From positions 3,010,001 to 3,074,000 of the forward strand of contig CM028900.1 in assembly GCA_016801885.1 (NCBI GenBank): DNA of 64,000 nt, read 5' to 3'. The stretch comes from Toxotes chatareus (lineage: Eukaryota; Chordata; Actinopteri; Toxotidae). This document shows, piece by piece, positions 23,027 to 35,709 of the stretch (the first letter of the stretch is position 1; every line of letters begins with the position of its first letter). The notes under the pieces are model-generated. The model saw nothing but the letters and a program-made list of their open reading frames with translations. It did no database searches and was not told the DNA's origin. The position numbers and the translations under genes were made by a program.

Positions 23027-24964
23027 TGTGGGCAGATGTCCTGCACAATGATCTGGATTTATACTGCGTGGCAAAGGTCGAGAGCGAGGGAACATGCATT
23101 TGCAGTGTTTATGCAGAGATATGGTTCCCCTGCTTACTTAATATGTTTGTCAGCTTGTCATCTGTGTGTAATTTCATTTGTCAAAAAAGCCCTACATTTT
23201 TTTCTGTGTGTGTGTGCAGACTTGACGGTTCAGCCACAAGCCTCCCTGCCAGCGATGGGGAACTTACCGTCCGGCATCCCACCTCGTCAGGCAGTGCGGC
23301 CGTGGGCTAAAGACCTTAGCCTTTATGAGGAATACAAACTGCGCAGGAATGAACTCCGCCGGCGAAGTCTCAACAGACGCAGAGAGCTGGAGAAAACGCT
23401 GCCTCAGCCGCTGCTGGCTGACCTGGTAAGTCAAGCATACAGTGTTCAGGACTCCCTCCTTATGGAAATATTCTAAGTGTCTTCTTGCATTGATCTATAT
23501 TTAATGTAAAATATGATGTTCATGTTGTGTTATAGGTGCGAGAGCGTCGAGAAAAGACCAGACTGAGGGTGGCCAGATGGAGGGCCAAAAGGAAACTCCA
23601 GGCCTGTCTGAACCAGGCTCAGGTTAGTAATGACTTTGTCTTTCTTTTTTTATCACAGCGAGGAGGACATATTGTGGAGTAAGACAGTGATTTTGTCCCT
23701 GACTCAAAGAAGTGTCCTATTTTAGTAGAAATTTCTCTGTAGGACATTTTCAGGTCTCATTCTGGTTGGACATATATGAAAATTATAAATTCTTTGTGAG
23801 ATGTTATTATGGACTCACTCAACTTTAGCTGAGTGACTGCACTTAACTTCGTAAGTGATACCTTCACTAACACCACAGCAGCAGATCCTACTTAAGGTTT
23901 CATGGTTAATACATTACCTAATTGCACAGCGTGCACTACATGGCTCAGTTTTGAATAATTAACAGGTGAGCTGCTGCCCACAGACCTCGTTGTTACTCAC
24001 TAATTAGGACTCTGTAGAAGTCTTTCTGAGTTACATTAAAGTATCATGTACACAGAGGGAACCTTCCTGTCATCCCTATAATTTTCGTCTTGCTCATTTT
24101 AGGCTCAAAGTGGCGCTGCAGGTCTTTCTCAAACTGCCTTTCCCATCAGCAGCCAGCATCAGGAGCTCAGAGCATCATGCGGTAAGATTCAGCACCATTC
24201 ACCATGTATCACACAGACAGAATACAGGAGCAATTAAACCCCATAATATTGTAGCTCAGTACATAGACAGTTTTTCCCCCATTGATTAAACTAAGTCAAT
24301 GCCAAGAGAATAGTTTTAATTTTTTTTTTTACCATCGCCTCTTATTTCTTGAATTTTCCAGGGAGGGAACTCTGTAAAGGCCTGTTTGAAGGGGGGATTT
24401 CGAACATTACTGGTGTATACAAGCCTTAAACTGCTTTAGAAAATAATATGAACTACATGTAGTTATTGTCTGGTGTTTGTCAGGTCAAACGGATACACTA
24501 CTATTTTGGGAGCGATAGTAGATTCTTTTTTTGGATTAAACCTTCTGCTAAACCTTGTAACTAGACACTTATTAAGACAGTGTGTAATTAAAGGGTATGA
24601 AAACTAAGTTTGTTGATTTAATGAAAAATGATGGGTGTACCTCCAACGTTGCCACTTATCACTTGCTTTGTTTTTACCCAGTAAATTTTCGTCATGTGTT
24701 TCAGCTTCCACCTCCACGTCTCAGCAGAGACAGAGCTCCACACTGCCTCAGTCCAGCAGCTTCCTCAGCAACATGTCAGCAGCAAACAGCATGTCCACCA
24801 CTCTCCCCTTCATAACCTCCTCCTCCTCCTCCTCCCTGCTCCTGAGAGGTCCCAGCGTGACTTCACATCAGCGTACTGTGACATCAACGTCGTCCTCCTC
24901 CTACCCTCAGGTCAGCCTATCACAGCAGAGTATTTCTCTGACGGACGCAGATATCTTACAGTGA
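20422..24964 (+). CDS. Uncharacterised coiled-coil / Arg-rich protein, complete (9 exons, 523 aa)
   Basis: Exons: 20422-20860, 20941-21090, 22000-22130, 22437-22568, 22888-22975, 23220-23425, 23536-23622, 24103-24181 and 24705-24964 (TGA). The total is 1572 nt, in phase throughout. Residues about 1-95 (MDVSIAVSLIRGQMGTVVER onward) form a helical, coiled-coil-like N-terminus of the sort found on many fish nuclear and zinc-finger proteins. The middle has VKQEQ and ICIKEEPEEE, which match sumoylation consensus sites (psi-K-x-E). Exons six and seven carry two basic helices: KLRRNELRRRSLNRRREL, and RERREKTRLRVARWRAKRK. The C-terminus is Ser/Thr-rich. No zinc finger is visible. A nuclear, nucleic-acid-binding role is inferred from composition only. 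The start is chosen because an acceptor (TCTTTTTAG) directly precedes the ATG, which implies an upstream leader exon. Confidence 0.8.
21335..21473 (+). pseudogene. hAT BED zinc-finger fragment, 5' half (copy 2)
   Basis: Encodes VWMHFGFQGRSFKQIDR and VVCKLCHTKLKYCGNT, the first half of a BED finger with an intact C-x2-C. The second half resumes after the SINE at 21805 with RAHMSRFHPERLC, which supplies the His ligand region. It lies in the second intron of the uncharacterised gene. No catalytic domain is present. Confidence 0.65.
21482..21804 (+). mobile_element. tRNA-derived SINE splitting the BED finger (copy 2)
   Basis: Runs from a B-box remnant (GGTCGAACCCCGG) through GTTTGCATGAG...GCGTGGGTTTTCTCCGG to GCGGTATAGAAAACGG and an (ATGG)n tail. 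It is flanked by GAGAGCTC (21474-21481) and GAGGGCTC (21805-21812), an 8-bp target duplication with one mismatch. Removing it restores a continuous BED finger. Confidence 0.75.
21805..21850 (+). pseudogene. hAT BED zinc-finger fragment, 3' half (copy 2)
   Basis: Directly after the SINE tail, GAGGGCTCACATGTCGCGCT encodes RAHMSRFHPERL, the usual end of a BED finger. It is the continuation of 21335-21473. Confidence 0.6.
22988..23024. repeat. (TG)n microsatellite
   Basis: An uninterrupted run of about 18 TG units in the fifth intron of the uncharacterised gene, twelve bases after the donor. Confidence 0.9.
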
Positions 24965-26764
24965 GATGTCAGAATTGAGAATTTGCACCGAGAGTTTAAG
25001 AATGTATTTGTCGAATGTGTCACAGCCTTGATGTTCATGAGGGCTCAGAACTAATCTGCAGAATGTTGTTGGCTTTAGAGTTTTGTTGATCAAAACTATG
25101 GTGAAAAATATCAGTTTACAACCTGTCTGAAGTTAAAGTAAACAAAATCCTTGAAAACAAGAACTCTGATAAAATGTATTTCGTTTTTGTTAAAAACTAA
25201 ATCATGTGAAAAAGTAGGATAAGTAAGATAAATGATAACGTTAAGAAGCACATTATATTCTGTGTCTGTCAGTAATCTTACCTGTTGTTCATGGAAGGAA
25301 CACATTATCACCTACATTCATCCACTGAGTATTAGATAAGAAGCAGCGACAAAACAGCCAGGAAACACTTCCAGCCTAGCAGCTGTGCATCTATAAAAAG
25401 GTAAGATAATGTAACTTCATCAATTTTCTTTCAGTCGTATTTTTCGTGTTGACGTCAGAAGCATTAAGTAAGTTCCAGCATTAATGTCGGCCATCGACCG
25501 TCTGTAACTTCCTCTAGATGTTCACTAAAGTATATCAGTATATTATTATGTTTCAGCGTCTCCTCTGGAGTTAAACCCAGACAATGAACAGTTTTAAAAA
25601 CAGAGCCTTACACACTAAAACTTAGGTCACTTCTTTACTGAGCATAGATAGCATCAGTTACAGGTAACATCAGAAGACCAAAACAGTCACTGTAGACTCA
25701 TACATAAAATGTAAATTATTCAAATACTCAAATAAAAACATTTCAACAACATTTAGAATGTTATACAAACCTGTTCTTCTATAAACATAAATGATTGTAA
25801 TTCGGCACTTTGGATTTAAATGTATATAAGTATGTGTGTGTATGTAGAAGTCTTCAGTAAGGTTGTGTTATCTCTCCTGTACATGTTCAAGGTTGATGTA
25901 CTTTACAACTAATTTTTTTTTTTTTTTGATTTTTGATTTGATTGAAATGTAATGCCACAGTTTATCACTATGTTCTTTAGTGTGCATGGGACAGACTGTT
26001 GGGTGATTGATTAGTGCTCTTTGTTGTGGGGTTAAAATGGCCACTGATACGTCCTGATGAGGACATAGAAATTATTTTCTCTCTGTGAGTCAGTTTATGT
26101 CAAAGGTTGTTTTTTAGTGTCTGTCTCACTTAAAGTCATCCTCTTCCTTGATGGCTGTGAAGCAGTTCCTTTGTAGCACTACTACACTGTAAGAGACAGG
26201 GTAAAATCCACAGTCCTCATTTTGGGTAAAAATGCAAACTGTTGTTCAGCTGAAGCAGTTGCTGTGAGTCAAATCAAGTCCATATTGTCATGGTTTTCAT
26301 TAGCATGTGTCCCTGTGGTGGCTCAGCAGGGAAACACTGTCAATAAGTACATTTTGTGGAGAAAAAAAAGATTCTAAATTTGGAAAGAAAAAAACAAACA
26401 CACTCAGCTCAGACAGCTGGAGTCTCACATTAGCTTTGGCTCAACAGAAAGCATTTTTGCACAGATGAGGACATTTCCTACTGTTTAGTGGCACAACAAG
26501 GGGATCTCCTCACAGCCAGTAGCCTGTCGAGAGGAGAAATGATTGCAGTGATCAATAACTCTTTCAACGAGTGTGCAAGTATTATACTTGAAAAAAACCT
26601 TAACCTACGCCTTAAAGGCTAAGGCTGGTGATATTCTACATTTTTGTTATTGTCGATATTTGGCGTTTTCCCTACGGCTCTCAGATTTTTGAACAACTGT
26701 TATTCAAATGAGTGAAAAGCTGCACTGGATGCATGTAGTCCAGGTAGGTGTGTGTGTGTGTGTG
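24965..26764. other. Convergent intergenic spacer
   Basis: Lies between the stop of the uncharacterised + strand gene and the stop of fer1l6 on the minus strand, so both 3' UTRs fall here. An AATAAA on the + strand (CAAATAAAAAC near 25729) is a possible polyadenylation signal. (AC)n begins on the minus strand immediately after the fer1l6 TAA. Otherwise AT-rich, with no coding signature. Confidence 0.6.
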
Positions 26765-28024
26765 TTATCCATTGATTATCTTCTGAGAGATGGCTCCTGG
26801 CAGTGTGTAGAACAGCAGGGCGAGGAACAGCACTGTGATGAGCAGGACCAGGGCGATGATGATGTACTTCTTGTAGCTTCGCCACACCAGGTGGAAGAAA
26901 CACTTGAATGGGTTGACAAACCACGAGAAGGAGGTGTCTGGACGGCTGGGGAGGGAGACAGTGACCTTTAAAAATCCTGTACCTGTCGGGTTCTACTTCA
27001 GACATGATATTGTCTTCTTATCGAACTGCTGCTACAAATACAAATCATTTAACAAACCTACCCAAATGTCAGAGTATTCATTTAAAAGTCAAAATAACTT
27101 TGCATTTGTTTCAAGAGAATAACTGAGTCGTAGCTTGACGCAGCTCTTACTTTGGTTTCGGGAGCGGCTCCGGCTCCTTGCGGGCTCGCCCAACGGAATT
27201 TTTCTCCGCCTCCTCGGCCGTCACAAGATGGAACTCCGCCTCCACTTTCCCCTGATGGATGCAGAGCACATGGCACACCTGTCAGTGCTGAATCTGTCTG
27301 TGTCACTTGATTTGTACAGTCAGTGGTGGAATGTAACAAAGTATTTGTACTTCGTTACTGTACTTGAGTAAAAATAATGCATACTTTTGATTTTACTCCA
27401 TTACATTTTGCAGCAGTTATCTGTACTTTCTACTCCACTACATTTCTACAATTTATGCCGTTACTCGTTATATGTTATGAACGTAATTTCCTCAAAATCT
27501 TGCATGAAAAAAATAGACTGGTTGCGTTGAGGCGTTGTTTGCCATTTCCAACCAATCAGGTGGCTCTGTTACCTCCACTGATGGCAGAGCGCGCATTAGC
27601 AGCACGACCTAGTGGACTGGCTTGATTCCGGCGATAAAACGGATACGGTGGTGGTGAAGGAGACGCGCCTCCTCCGCCTCTGCGACCATGGCTGTGGTGC
27701 CCCTGAGCAAGGCACCGATTCACCCCAGCTCCCCGGGCGCCTCACTACGCAGCCCCCTGCCCCAGCGTCTCAAGTGCATGTGCATGCTTGTGTGTGTGTT
27801 TCGTTCACTTGGTGCGGGTAAAATGCAGAGAGTCATATCAATAAAGAAAAAAAATAAAAATAAAAAAGTGGCACAGGCGTGACTACTTTTACTTTAAAAA
27901 ATACTTTTACTTAAGTAAGATTATTGATGTAGTACTTTCACTTGAGTATATTTTTTGCGGGATATTTGTACTTTTACTTAAGTACTAAGCTTCAGTATGC
28001 GTGTACGTGCGCGCGCGTGCGTGC

Positions 28025-28059
<35 letters not shown>

Positions 28060-31000
28060 CACCGTCAGCTCTCCGGATTTGCTGAAGGGCCACCAGCCTC
28101 TCGCTCTCTTCTGCTGGAAGATGGAGATTCTCTCGGTCCCGTCCGTCAACATGTCCACCTTACATGCCTTGGCCGTTTTTGCCCCCCGAGGGAAACCATG
28201 GAGGTCTAACTCCACAGTGCCTACAAGCGAGTGCACACAAACACACACACACACACACAAACAATCAGTCTAATGTACAAACACAGATACACATGGAGAA
28301 GCAGTGGCACACGCTCACCTAAGAAGTCGTCGGAGGACAGCGTCTCGAAGTCCCAGACCTGCAGGATGAGGATGGCGGGAAGCTTCTGCTCTGTTTTATC
28401 CAGAGAGAAGATGCTCTCTCTCTTCTTCACCACTACTACCTGTGAGCGAGAGAGAGAGAGAGGAGAGTATAAACATCCTTTGTCTTCTAGAGCAGTGATC
28501 ATCAACTGGCGGCCCGCGGGCTACGTCCGGCCCGCCACAGTTTTCCATCTGGCCCCTCAGCACATGATCAAAATCAGAAAATAGAGTTCAAACATGAATA
28601 TAGCTATTAATATGACCCAGGAACTACTGAGATTGAGCCAGTTTAGCAGGAGTGATAACATTTAATCCTCTGTATAGACATTGACATCTGCTAATCAGCG
28701 AGGAGTTCGAGCAGCTTCGCCTACTGCGCCCGTTGTCACAGCCGACGGCTGTACAACACTAAAACAAATCTTCCTTTTATATAACTGTGACTTATTCTGT
28801 CTACATTTAAGAATGGAGATATTTAACCCCGAAGAAATTAAATAAAATAATAATAAAAACGACATTTGCCAGAAGCGTCGCTCCGTAGCAAGTACGACAA
28901 GAAGAAGCCTGTGATTAAACGATAAATCCGAAAATAAAACAGCGAGGCTCCAATACTCCGTACCCACTCTGGGTGTATGGGAGAAATTGCATTAGGCCTC
29001 GGACACCAACGTCTTGACGCCGGGCTTGACAGCTGTTCGGCTTATGCGCAAACAGTCCTCCAAAGCCTGGTTCCACAGGCGGTTCCTCTCACGTGTTTTA
29101 ATAGAGTTCATCTTTGAAAGCGCAGATTTGCAGATTTAAGTGTGCCGTAGTCTTGGGGACATGCCGGGTGTCAGCATCACGGAGAGCAGCCCCCAGGTCA
29201 CTGGCGGCCTGGAGATCAACAAGCTCACTTTGAACAGAGGCCTCGTCCCACATCATTACCGACGTGGGACTGCATTAGCAGAAAAATCTCCACCTGGGCT
29301 GACAGTGAAAGGGTCACGAACAAACCCAATAACATCCCTGGAGATGGGAAAAGTCATCAAATGTGGTGGAGAAGTTCTCCCTCAGCTGTGTGATGGATTT
29401 CTGCATCCTCTCAGTGACGTGGCTGCGACCCGCCGCCCGCCGCGCGTTAAAATGCAGCAGCCTCCCAGACATCGATAACGACCTGAGCTGCTAGGGACTG
29501 TGGACCGTGCTAACTTGGGCGCAGCAGGTTAGAATCTGTCAGTACCTTCTCAGCAGGCAGGTAGTTGAAGGGGAAGACGAAGCGCCAGTTGAAGTTTCCT
29601 TCTCCCGTCAGAGAGTTGTAGTGGACGTCGGTCTCCTGTCGATCGTCCTCTAAACCTTTCAGCCAGCTACAGAGAGAAAGAGAGAGAGAGAGAAACACAG
29701 TAGCTATGATAAATAGATATATTTTTCAGTTACAGTATATGGAAATACTTGTTGTGCGCAGGCTTACAGGTTGCATGTTGTGGTACGTGGTTGTGTTGTA
29801 TATTTTCACGCCACATTATATATTAATATCGTTCCTTTAATGTACCAACAGTAATTTAGCCCATGACAAATATGGCAGTGACTAATATATTTGCTTCAGA
29901 GGTATATAATAATATATATAATGATTTTTCATGAAAGGATGTCTATTCCATCGCTGAGATGTCTTCAATTTAGTCATCAGCTGTAACCACGTGTGCTGAG
30001 CAGGAAGTCTTACAGTTGAAAAATAAACTTGCTGGTTCTCTCTGGTGGACAAACTGATAAATGTCAACGCTCAGGGGCGGGCTGGGGCTGAAATTCAGCC
30101 CTGGAGCTTGGTTTGGAGAGGCCTTTTATCCGGTCGCACGACGGACGCAAGTGGAACTGTGATTTTAACATGAATACTATATTTGTAATATTAAAACAAT
30201 CTAATGAGATACACGATATACAGTCAGTAGTGTACTAAAGTAAGCTACATATGCTCACACATACTGTGCATACTCAAACACTATATTTAAAAATTAAAAC
30301 TACTCTGCGTGTGTGCGCGCGCGCGGAGAACAGAGGCAAAAAGACTGGCAGAACTCTGTTCAATTTCTGCTTCATTTGGTAGCATGAAAACATGGAAAAG
30401 AACATGCTTTGTGTGTTGCTTGCATGTGGTTCTGGTCAAATAAAAGCAATTAAGTGTGTGTGCGTGCGTGCGTGCGTGTGCGTGTGGCTTCTTTCTTAAT
30501 TTACCCCGCTCGTCTTTCTTGTTTTCTTTTGACAGTTTGATGACTGACTGACTGACTGACTGAGCGGCTGAGCCAATTACATTTCAGTAGAAACAGGGAT
30601 CAGCTCAAATTAGGAGGGGCCGCTCGTACCCCCCGCCCCCTTAATATGCAAAATATTAGTTTGACCCAGTCCAGCGGTGGGGAATCATCCCAGTCTAACG
30701 TTACGTTCCACTCTGTGCCACCTGTGGCTGCTGCGGTACACTGAAGCTGCATTTTATGGGGTAAAAAAAACGTTCCGACAAAAAACAGACCGGCCGTTCG
30801 GGAAACCTTCCGAACCTCCCGATGGCCAGCCCGCCCCTGTCAACGCTGCTTCTCAAAACCTAAAACATGTTGGAACTGCTGCCGTGCAATTTCTGGTTGC
30901 TTCTCAGCCAACACATACATCAGTACTGATGTATCTGTGATAAGATAATACCTGTTTAACAAAGAGGGAGCTTGTCATTACCCTTTGACGTAGATATCAC

Positions 31001-34000
31001 TGGACTGTTGACCGGTCAGGAAGTTACTGTCCTCTAGAATCACATCATCTGTGTTCCAGATGATGATACGCAGCTCGTACCTGAACACACACACATTTAG
31101 GTTTTAGTTTTCCTTCTCAGAAAAAAAAGCAACTGTCTTATCAACAGAGACAGCTCTCACCCTTTTGGTTTTCGAGGTGAAATGTCCACTGGAGGTCCAG
31201 GATGAGGCAAGTCCATGGGAAACATGTCGACCCACATCTGTACCTGACCCTACACAGACAGACAGACATTTGTTGAGAATTTTATTCTGAAGGAATTAGG
31301 CTGAAAGTCATTGCTGTCGCTGCTGGTGGAAAACCCACAATGCTTAAAGGCATATACAGGTTCAAGCCTGATATAAATTATGTTTGGGTTAGCTGATGTC
31401 ATAGCGTACCTGGTCAATGCCGGGCCGAGCTTTGTTAAACAGAGTTCTGGTTTCGATGTGTTCTGGTACCAGCTTACATCCCACAACAGGAATCTCAGCC
31501 CAGCGGTGCAGGATCTTCAGAGACAAGTGCTCATAGGACTCCACTAGCTCGTCTGGGACATGTGCACACAACATTATCACTGAAGTAAAATGAAGATTTA
31601 AAAAGGAGCCTGCTGTCGTCTGCACCATGTAGGCTCAGGAGTGTGGTTTAAATCTTAAAGAACAACAGAACATTCAAACACTGGCCGAATATTTCAAGGG
31701 ATCTAAATATTCTGATGAAAGAAAATTAAAGTTTTCATTTTATTTTCCTCAGAACATCAGTAAGTTCAATAGTGAGCTTCAAAATACAGCAGCACTAGTT
31801 CTGGGAACATGTGAACATGTTAGTGTTTCATAATTAACTCCCTATTATGTCCTTGATATGAAATACAGATGTGTATACAGATGTGTTTAAATACGTCCCA
31901 ATAACAGGAGGCACAAATATGACCCTCAATCACTGCTCATTGATTCATAAGAAGACAGAGAGGAAGCTACAGTTGTAAAATGTAAATGAAAGCTTAAACA
32001 ACTTACTGAAGACCTCTACCAGTTCAGATGTAGACAACCCATATCTCATACCAAGGGCAAGTCTGTGCAGCGTACCTTCATGCATGAAGACTGTTTTGCC
32101 GGTGAAGACTTTGTCCCCCACAGTGATACGTCCTGGTCTGAAATGAGGACCGTCCAGACTGTTCTCTCTGCACAGCTTAGACAGCAGCTCTGACGGCTTC
32201 AGACAGTCTCTCCAGGCATTATAACCGTCACTGACAGACAGAAGGGAAGGGCAGGCACAGAAACTCAGAATTTTAGTGTTGTCATTATACAACCTATAAG
32301 GTTTGAAGAAAAGCTTTGGATAAGTTTCTGACAGTCTTTTCTCCTTTAATCGACATTGTTCAGATGAAAAACGGCACCAAATAAGAGCAGAATGATCCTA
32401 ACGTGTAGAAATAACTCAAAATCAGGCTGAGGGAAAGCAAACAGCCACACGTACAGACTGTACTCAGTAGGGAGTCCACAGGTGGCTCTGTGTCGGCTGT
32501 AGAATCGGTTCTCCAGGTCGATGCGAGTCTCTCCTATCAGGTCGTCCCCTCCCACCAAGTCAAAGTCATAGATCAGCACCGACAGCAGAGACTCCTGAGG
32601 AAATGTTACCTGCATCTCAAAAGACCTGGAAGAAGGAGAGCCAGTGTGAGAGGTTCGGATTCAGAATCATGGGGCTCGGCTGTTTCAGTCAACCAGTTAT
32701 TTACCTTCCAAACACAGGATTTAGCTGTTTGGGAATGTAGTTGTCTCTGTCTCTGATTTCATTTTTGCCAAGACGAACAACAATGTATGGGTCTGCTTTC
32801 CCATCCTGGTCGGCTGGGTGCAGGTTAGATGCCTGGGGAGAGAGAACATTCATAAAATCACACTAAGAAAACGTCTGAAACCTCTAAGACTGAACAACAT
32901 TTAAAAACAAAGTCCAGAACAGAGCAGGACTCACAGAGACTATGTAAACCCGTATGAGGACTTGGACCGGGCTGTTGGGGGGGATTCCTCTGCTGACTCT
33001 GAAGAGCCCCGTGTCCGCGACTTCATCCCAGTCCTCTGCCTCTTCCTCAGTGAGCTTATACAGGCAGAATCGCCCCTGAGGAGAAGCAGAAGCACGAAGA
33101 AGACAGAGGAAGATGTGTCAGTGGTTCTCAGGACACAGTAGCGCCTACAGAGGACAATCAACCTTATTGTCTCACCTTAAATTTGCCAACGAACCTCTCC
33201 TCAGCTCCCCCGTCTTCCTCATTGGCCTTCCCTCTGAACAGCTCGTATGTGTTCACCCAGTCATCAAATGGCCCAAACTCTGCCTCCAGCTCCTTGTTGA
33301 ACAGCTGCAGAAAGCAGGAAGTTAACAGCATCACTCCACTAAACTTCTTATATCTGTTTATCAGACATAGATCAATACCAAAATACAATGCTTGATTTTT
33401 TAAAAAACCTGATACATAGTAAATAGACAATATATGGATGACCAGAATGGAGAACCACACACCACTAAGATCACTTCACTAAACCAGTAGCTGTCCAATT
33501 ATAAATTCATCAAATGGAGAGAGTTTGCAAAAAATCAAATAAATGCTGGGTTTGTTAAAATTTTATCATGAACATCTAGTGTGATAATAAAACAGTCAGT
33601 TTCTTCTGTGATCGGATTGGATGGGCAGTGTTTGCAAACTTCCAAACACAGGGTTTAGCAGGGTTTAGTACCTTTAGCGTGGCTAATTTAGTAGGTACAC
33701 CAAGATGTGGGTCCACGGCTCCTTTTCCTTTCTGCTTTTTCCTCTTGTCTCCATCTGAGGACGTGCTGACTGATGGGACAAACGAGACACGTTTTCAGCT
33801 GAAACACTGACACAAAGCACAGCGGCGTGGATGTGAAGGAACGGTTAAAAAATGTATTTGCACTGTGATGACGCAGTGACTCAGTCAGTTTTTCAGTAAC
33901 ATAAGAAACTCCATGCTCCAAAGTGTCACACAGAAATCTACGAGTGATGTCTCCGATTTAAACCAAGTTCCCCTCATCTCCAACAGAAGAAAAGAATGAA

Positions 34001-35647
34001 AAAAAAATCCCTGCTAGCTCATCCAAGTACCCTCTTTCATTTGTTCCCATTTTATGCTTTGCTCTTAGGAGGCATTGTCAGAAATCTTTCACCTTCTTGT
34101 AAAGTGGCAACCACGACTTTGTAACAGCGGCAGCTGCAGGGCAAATCATGCTGTGACCGAACCAAACAGCAAGTGTATAAAACAGAGCAACATCCTAATT
34201 AAGCCAAAAACAGAGCTGCCTACGTCTGTGTACAGGGCTGATCCACAGAAACCAAAAAGTTTCAATCAGGCCAAACAGAAAATTTCCTCCAAGCAAGTTA
34301 AAACAGGTTAACAGAGGCTGATGCAAGATTTAAAATGCTCCTTTTCCCTTAATCACACAACTTTTTCAGTCTTTGTCCTTACCCAAAGAGTCTATTCCAT
34401 CGCTGAGCAAGCTGTGGTACGGCAAAGCTGCAACACACAACAATGTGTGTGTGGGTAAGGGGCAAAGTGCTGGGTAACCCTTTGCAAGACTAGTTTACTC
34501 ACATTTTTATTACAGCTGTAAAGTCACTTTCATCCACACTGAAATATCGAAACAAAAGAAACGCAGCTAAATCTTTTTTTTTTTTTGTGGTTGGCAGATA
34601 AGTTTGCATTACAGCCATCATCTGGTCGAGAGTGAGTCTGGCACAACCTGATTACTCTACTGACTCTCATCCGTTTACACTGCCATCTGTTCCCTCCTTA
34701 CTTTGAGCTACACCTGGGCTGCTCAAGTTCCCCTCTGGTTTACTGGCCCAAAAAAAAAAACCATCCCAGTGTGGCACATTTTGTGTTTGAATAGGGAAAA
34801 GGGGCATCCATCAAGAGGCAGCCACAGGGCTAAAGGGGCAAGACATTGGTTTAAAAGATGAACAAATGAAGTCCATCTTCATCATGTGTTTTGACACATA
34901 ATGACAGCGTCACTCACACCCTAGGGAGGCATGCTGTCTCATGAGAGGGGTTCTTACCTTTTTCAAAGACCTGGGGGAAAAGGGAGCTGTCCTTCTGTTT
35001 GGCCTGGAACACAAACATACGTGCAAATTATTACATTTTAATTATACATTTCAGAGGTTTTGCAAGAAAACTCGTCAATCGGAGCTACCTGTTTCTCTAC
35101 AGACGCGTAGTATTTGGACCACCAGTCGATGACGCACTCTGCTGATTCATCAGCGATGGTCCGCCTCCTCCGCTTGGTGGAACGACCGCGAGTGCTCTTA
35201 GCGCTGCTCTCCTGGATTTAACCCAGAGAAACATGCAAATAGTTAGAGTTAGACAATGTTCTGTGTGAGTCCACTGTTGTTCCATGTACACATGCAGTAA
35301 CTTCCACCTTTTTCTTCCTGGGTTCTTGCTTCGGGGTGGGCGGGGCTGGAGGCGGGACATCATCCTCCACGGTGATAAGGAAATCCTGATTTGTTAGAAC
35401 TACATTGGAACTGGTCTCTCCGGAATACTGCGACAGTCCTGATGGACAAGAGACAAAGACAAAGCATGAAATGGGGCAAGACAAAGACTAATGTGAGTCT
35501 GTGGCTCTTCTGTCGTGTAGCAGCTGCTGACCACACACACATAGCACCTGTACAGAGGTATCTTGTACTGGTAGATCTGTATGTTGTCTGATAATTATTA
35601 GGAATAATATGCTTGACAGTTGTGTGCTGGCCACACTCTCCGGCCGG

Positions 35648-35709
<62 letters not shown>

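Larger units (their letters stand above)
26765..33304 (-). other. fer1l6: fer1l6 exons 34-46: last two C2 domains and membrane anchor
   Basis: Exons 33176-33304, 32935-33075, 32705-32832, 32455-32625, 32076-32230, 31410-31552, 31161-31249, 30982-31080, 29546-29666, 28319-28439, 28063-28220, 27151-27251 and 26765-26945 (TAA). The fifth C2 has ASNLHPADQDGKADPYIVV and the calcium-type loop DFDLVGGDDLIGE. The last C2 spans YELRIIIWNTDDVILEDSN to GWWPFSKSGELT. The final exon encodes RPDTSFSWFVNPFKCFFHLV and then the membrane segment. Confidence 0.88.
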
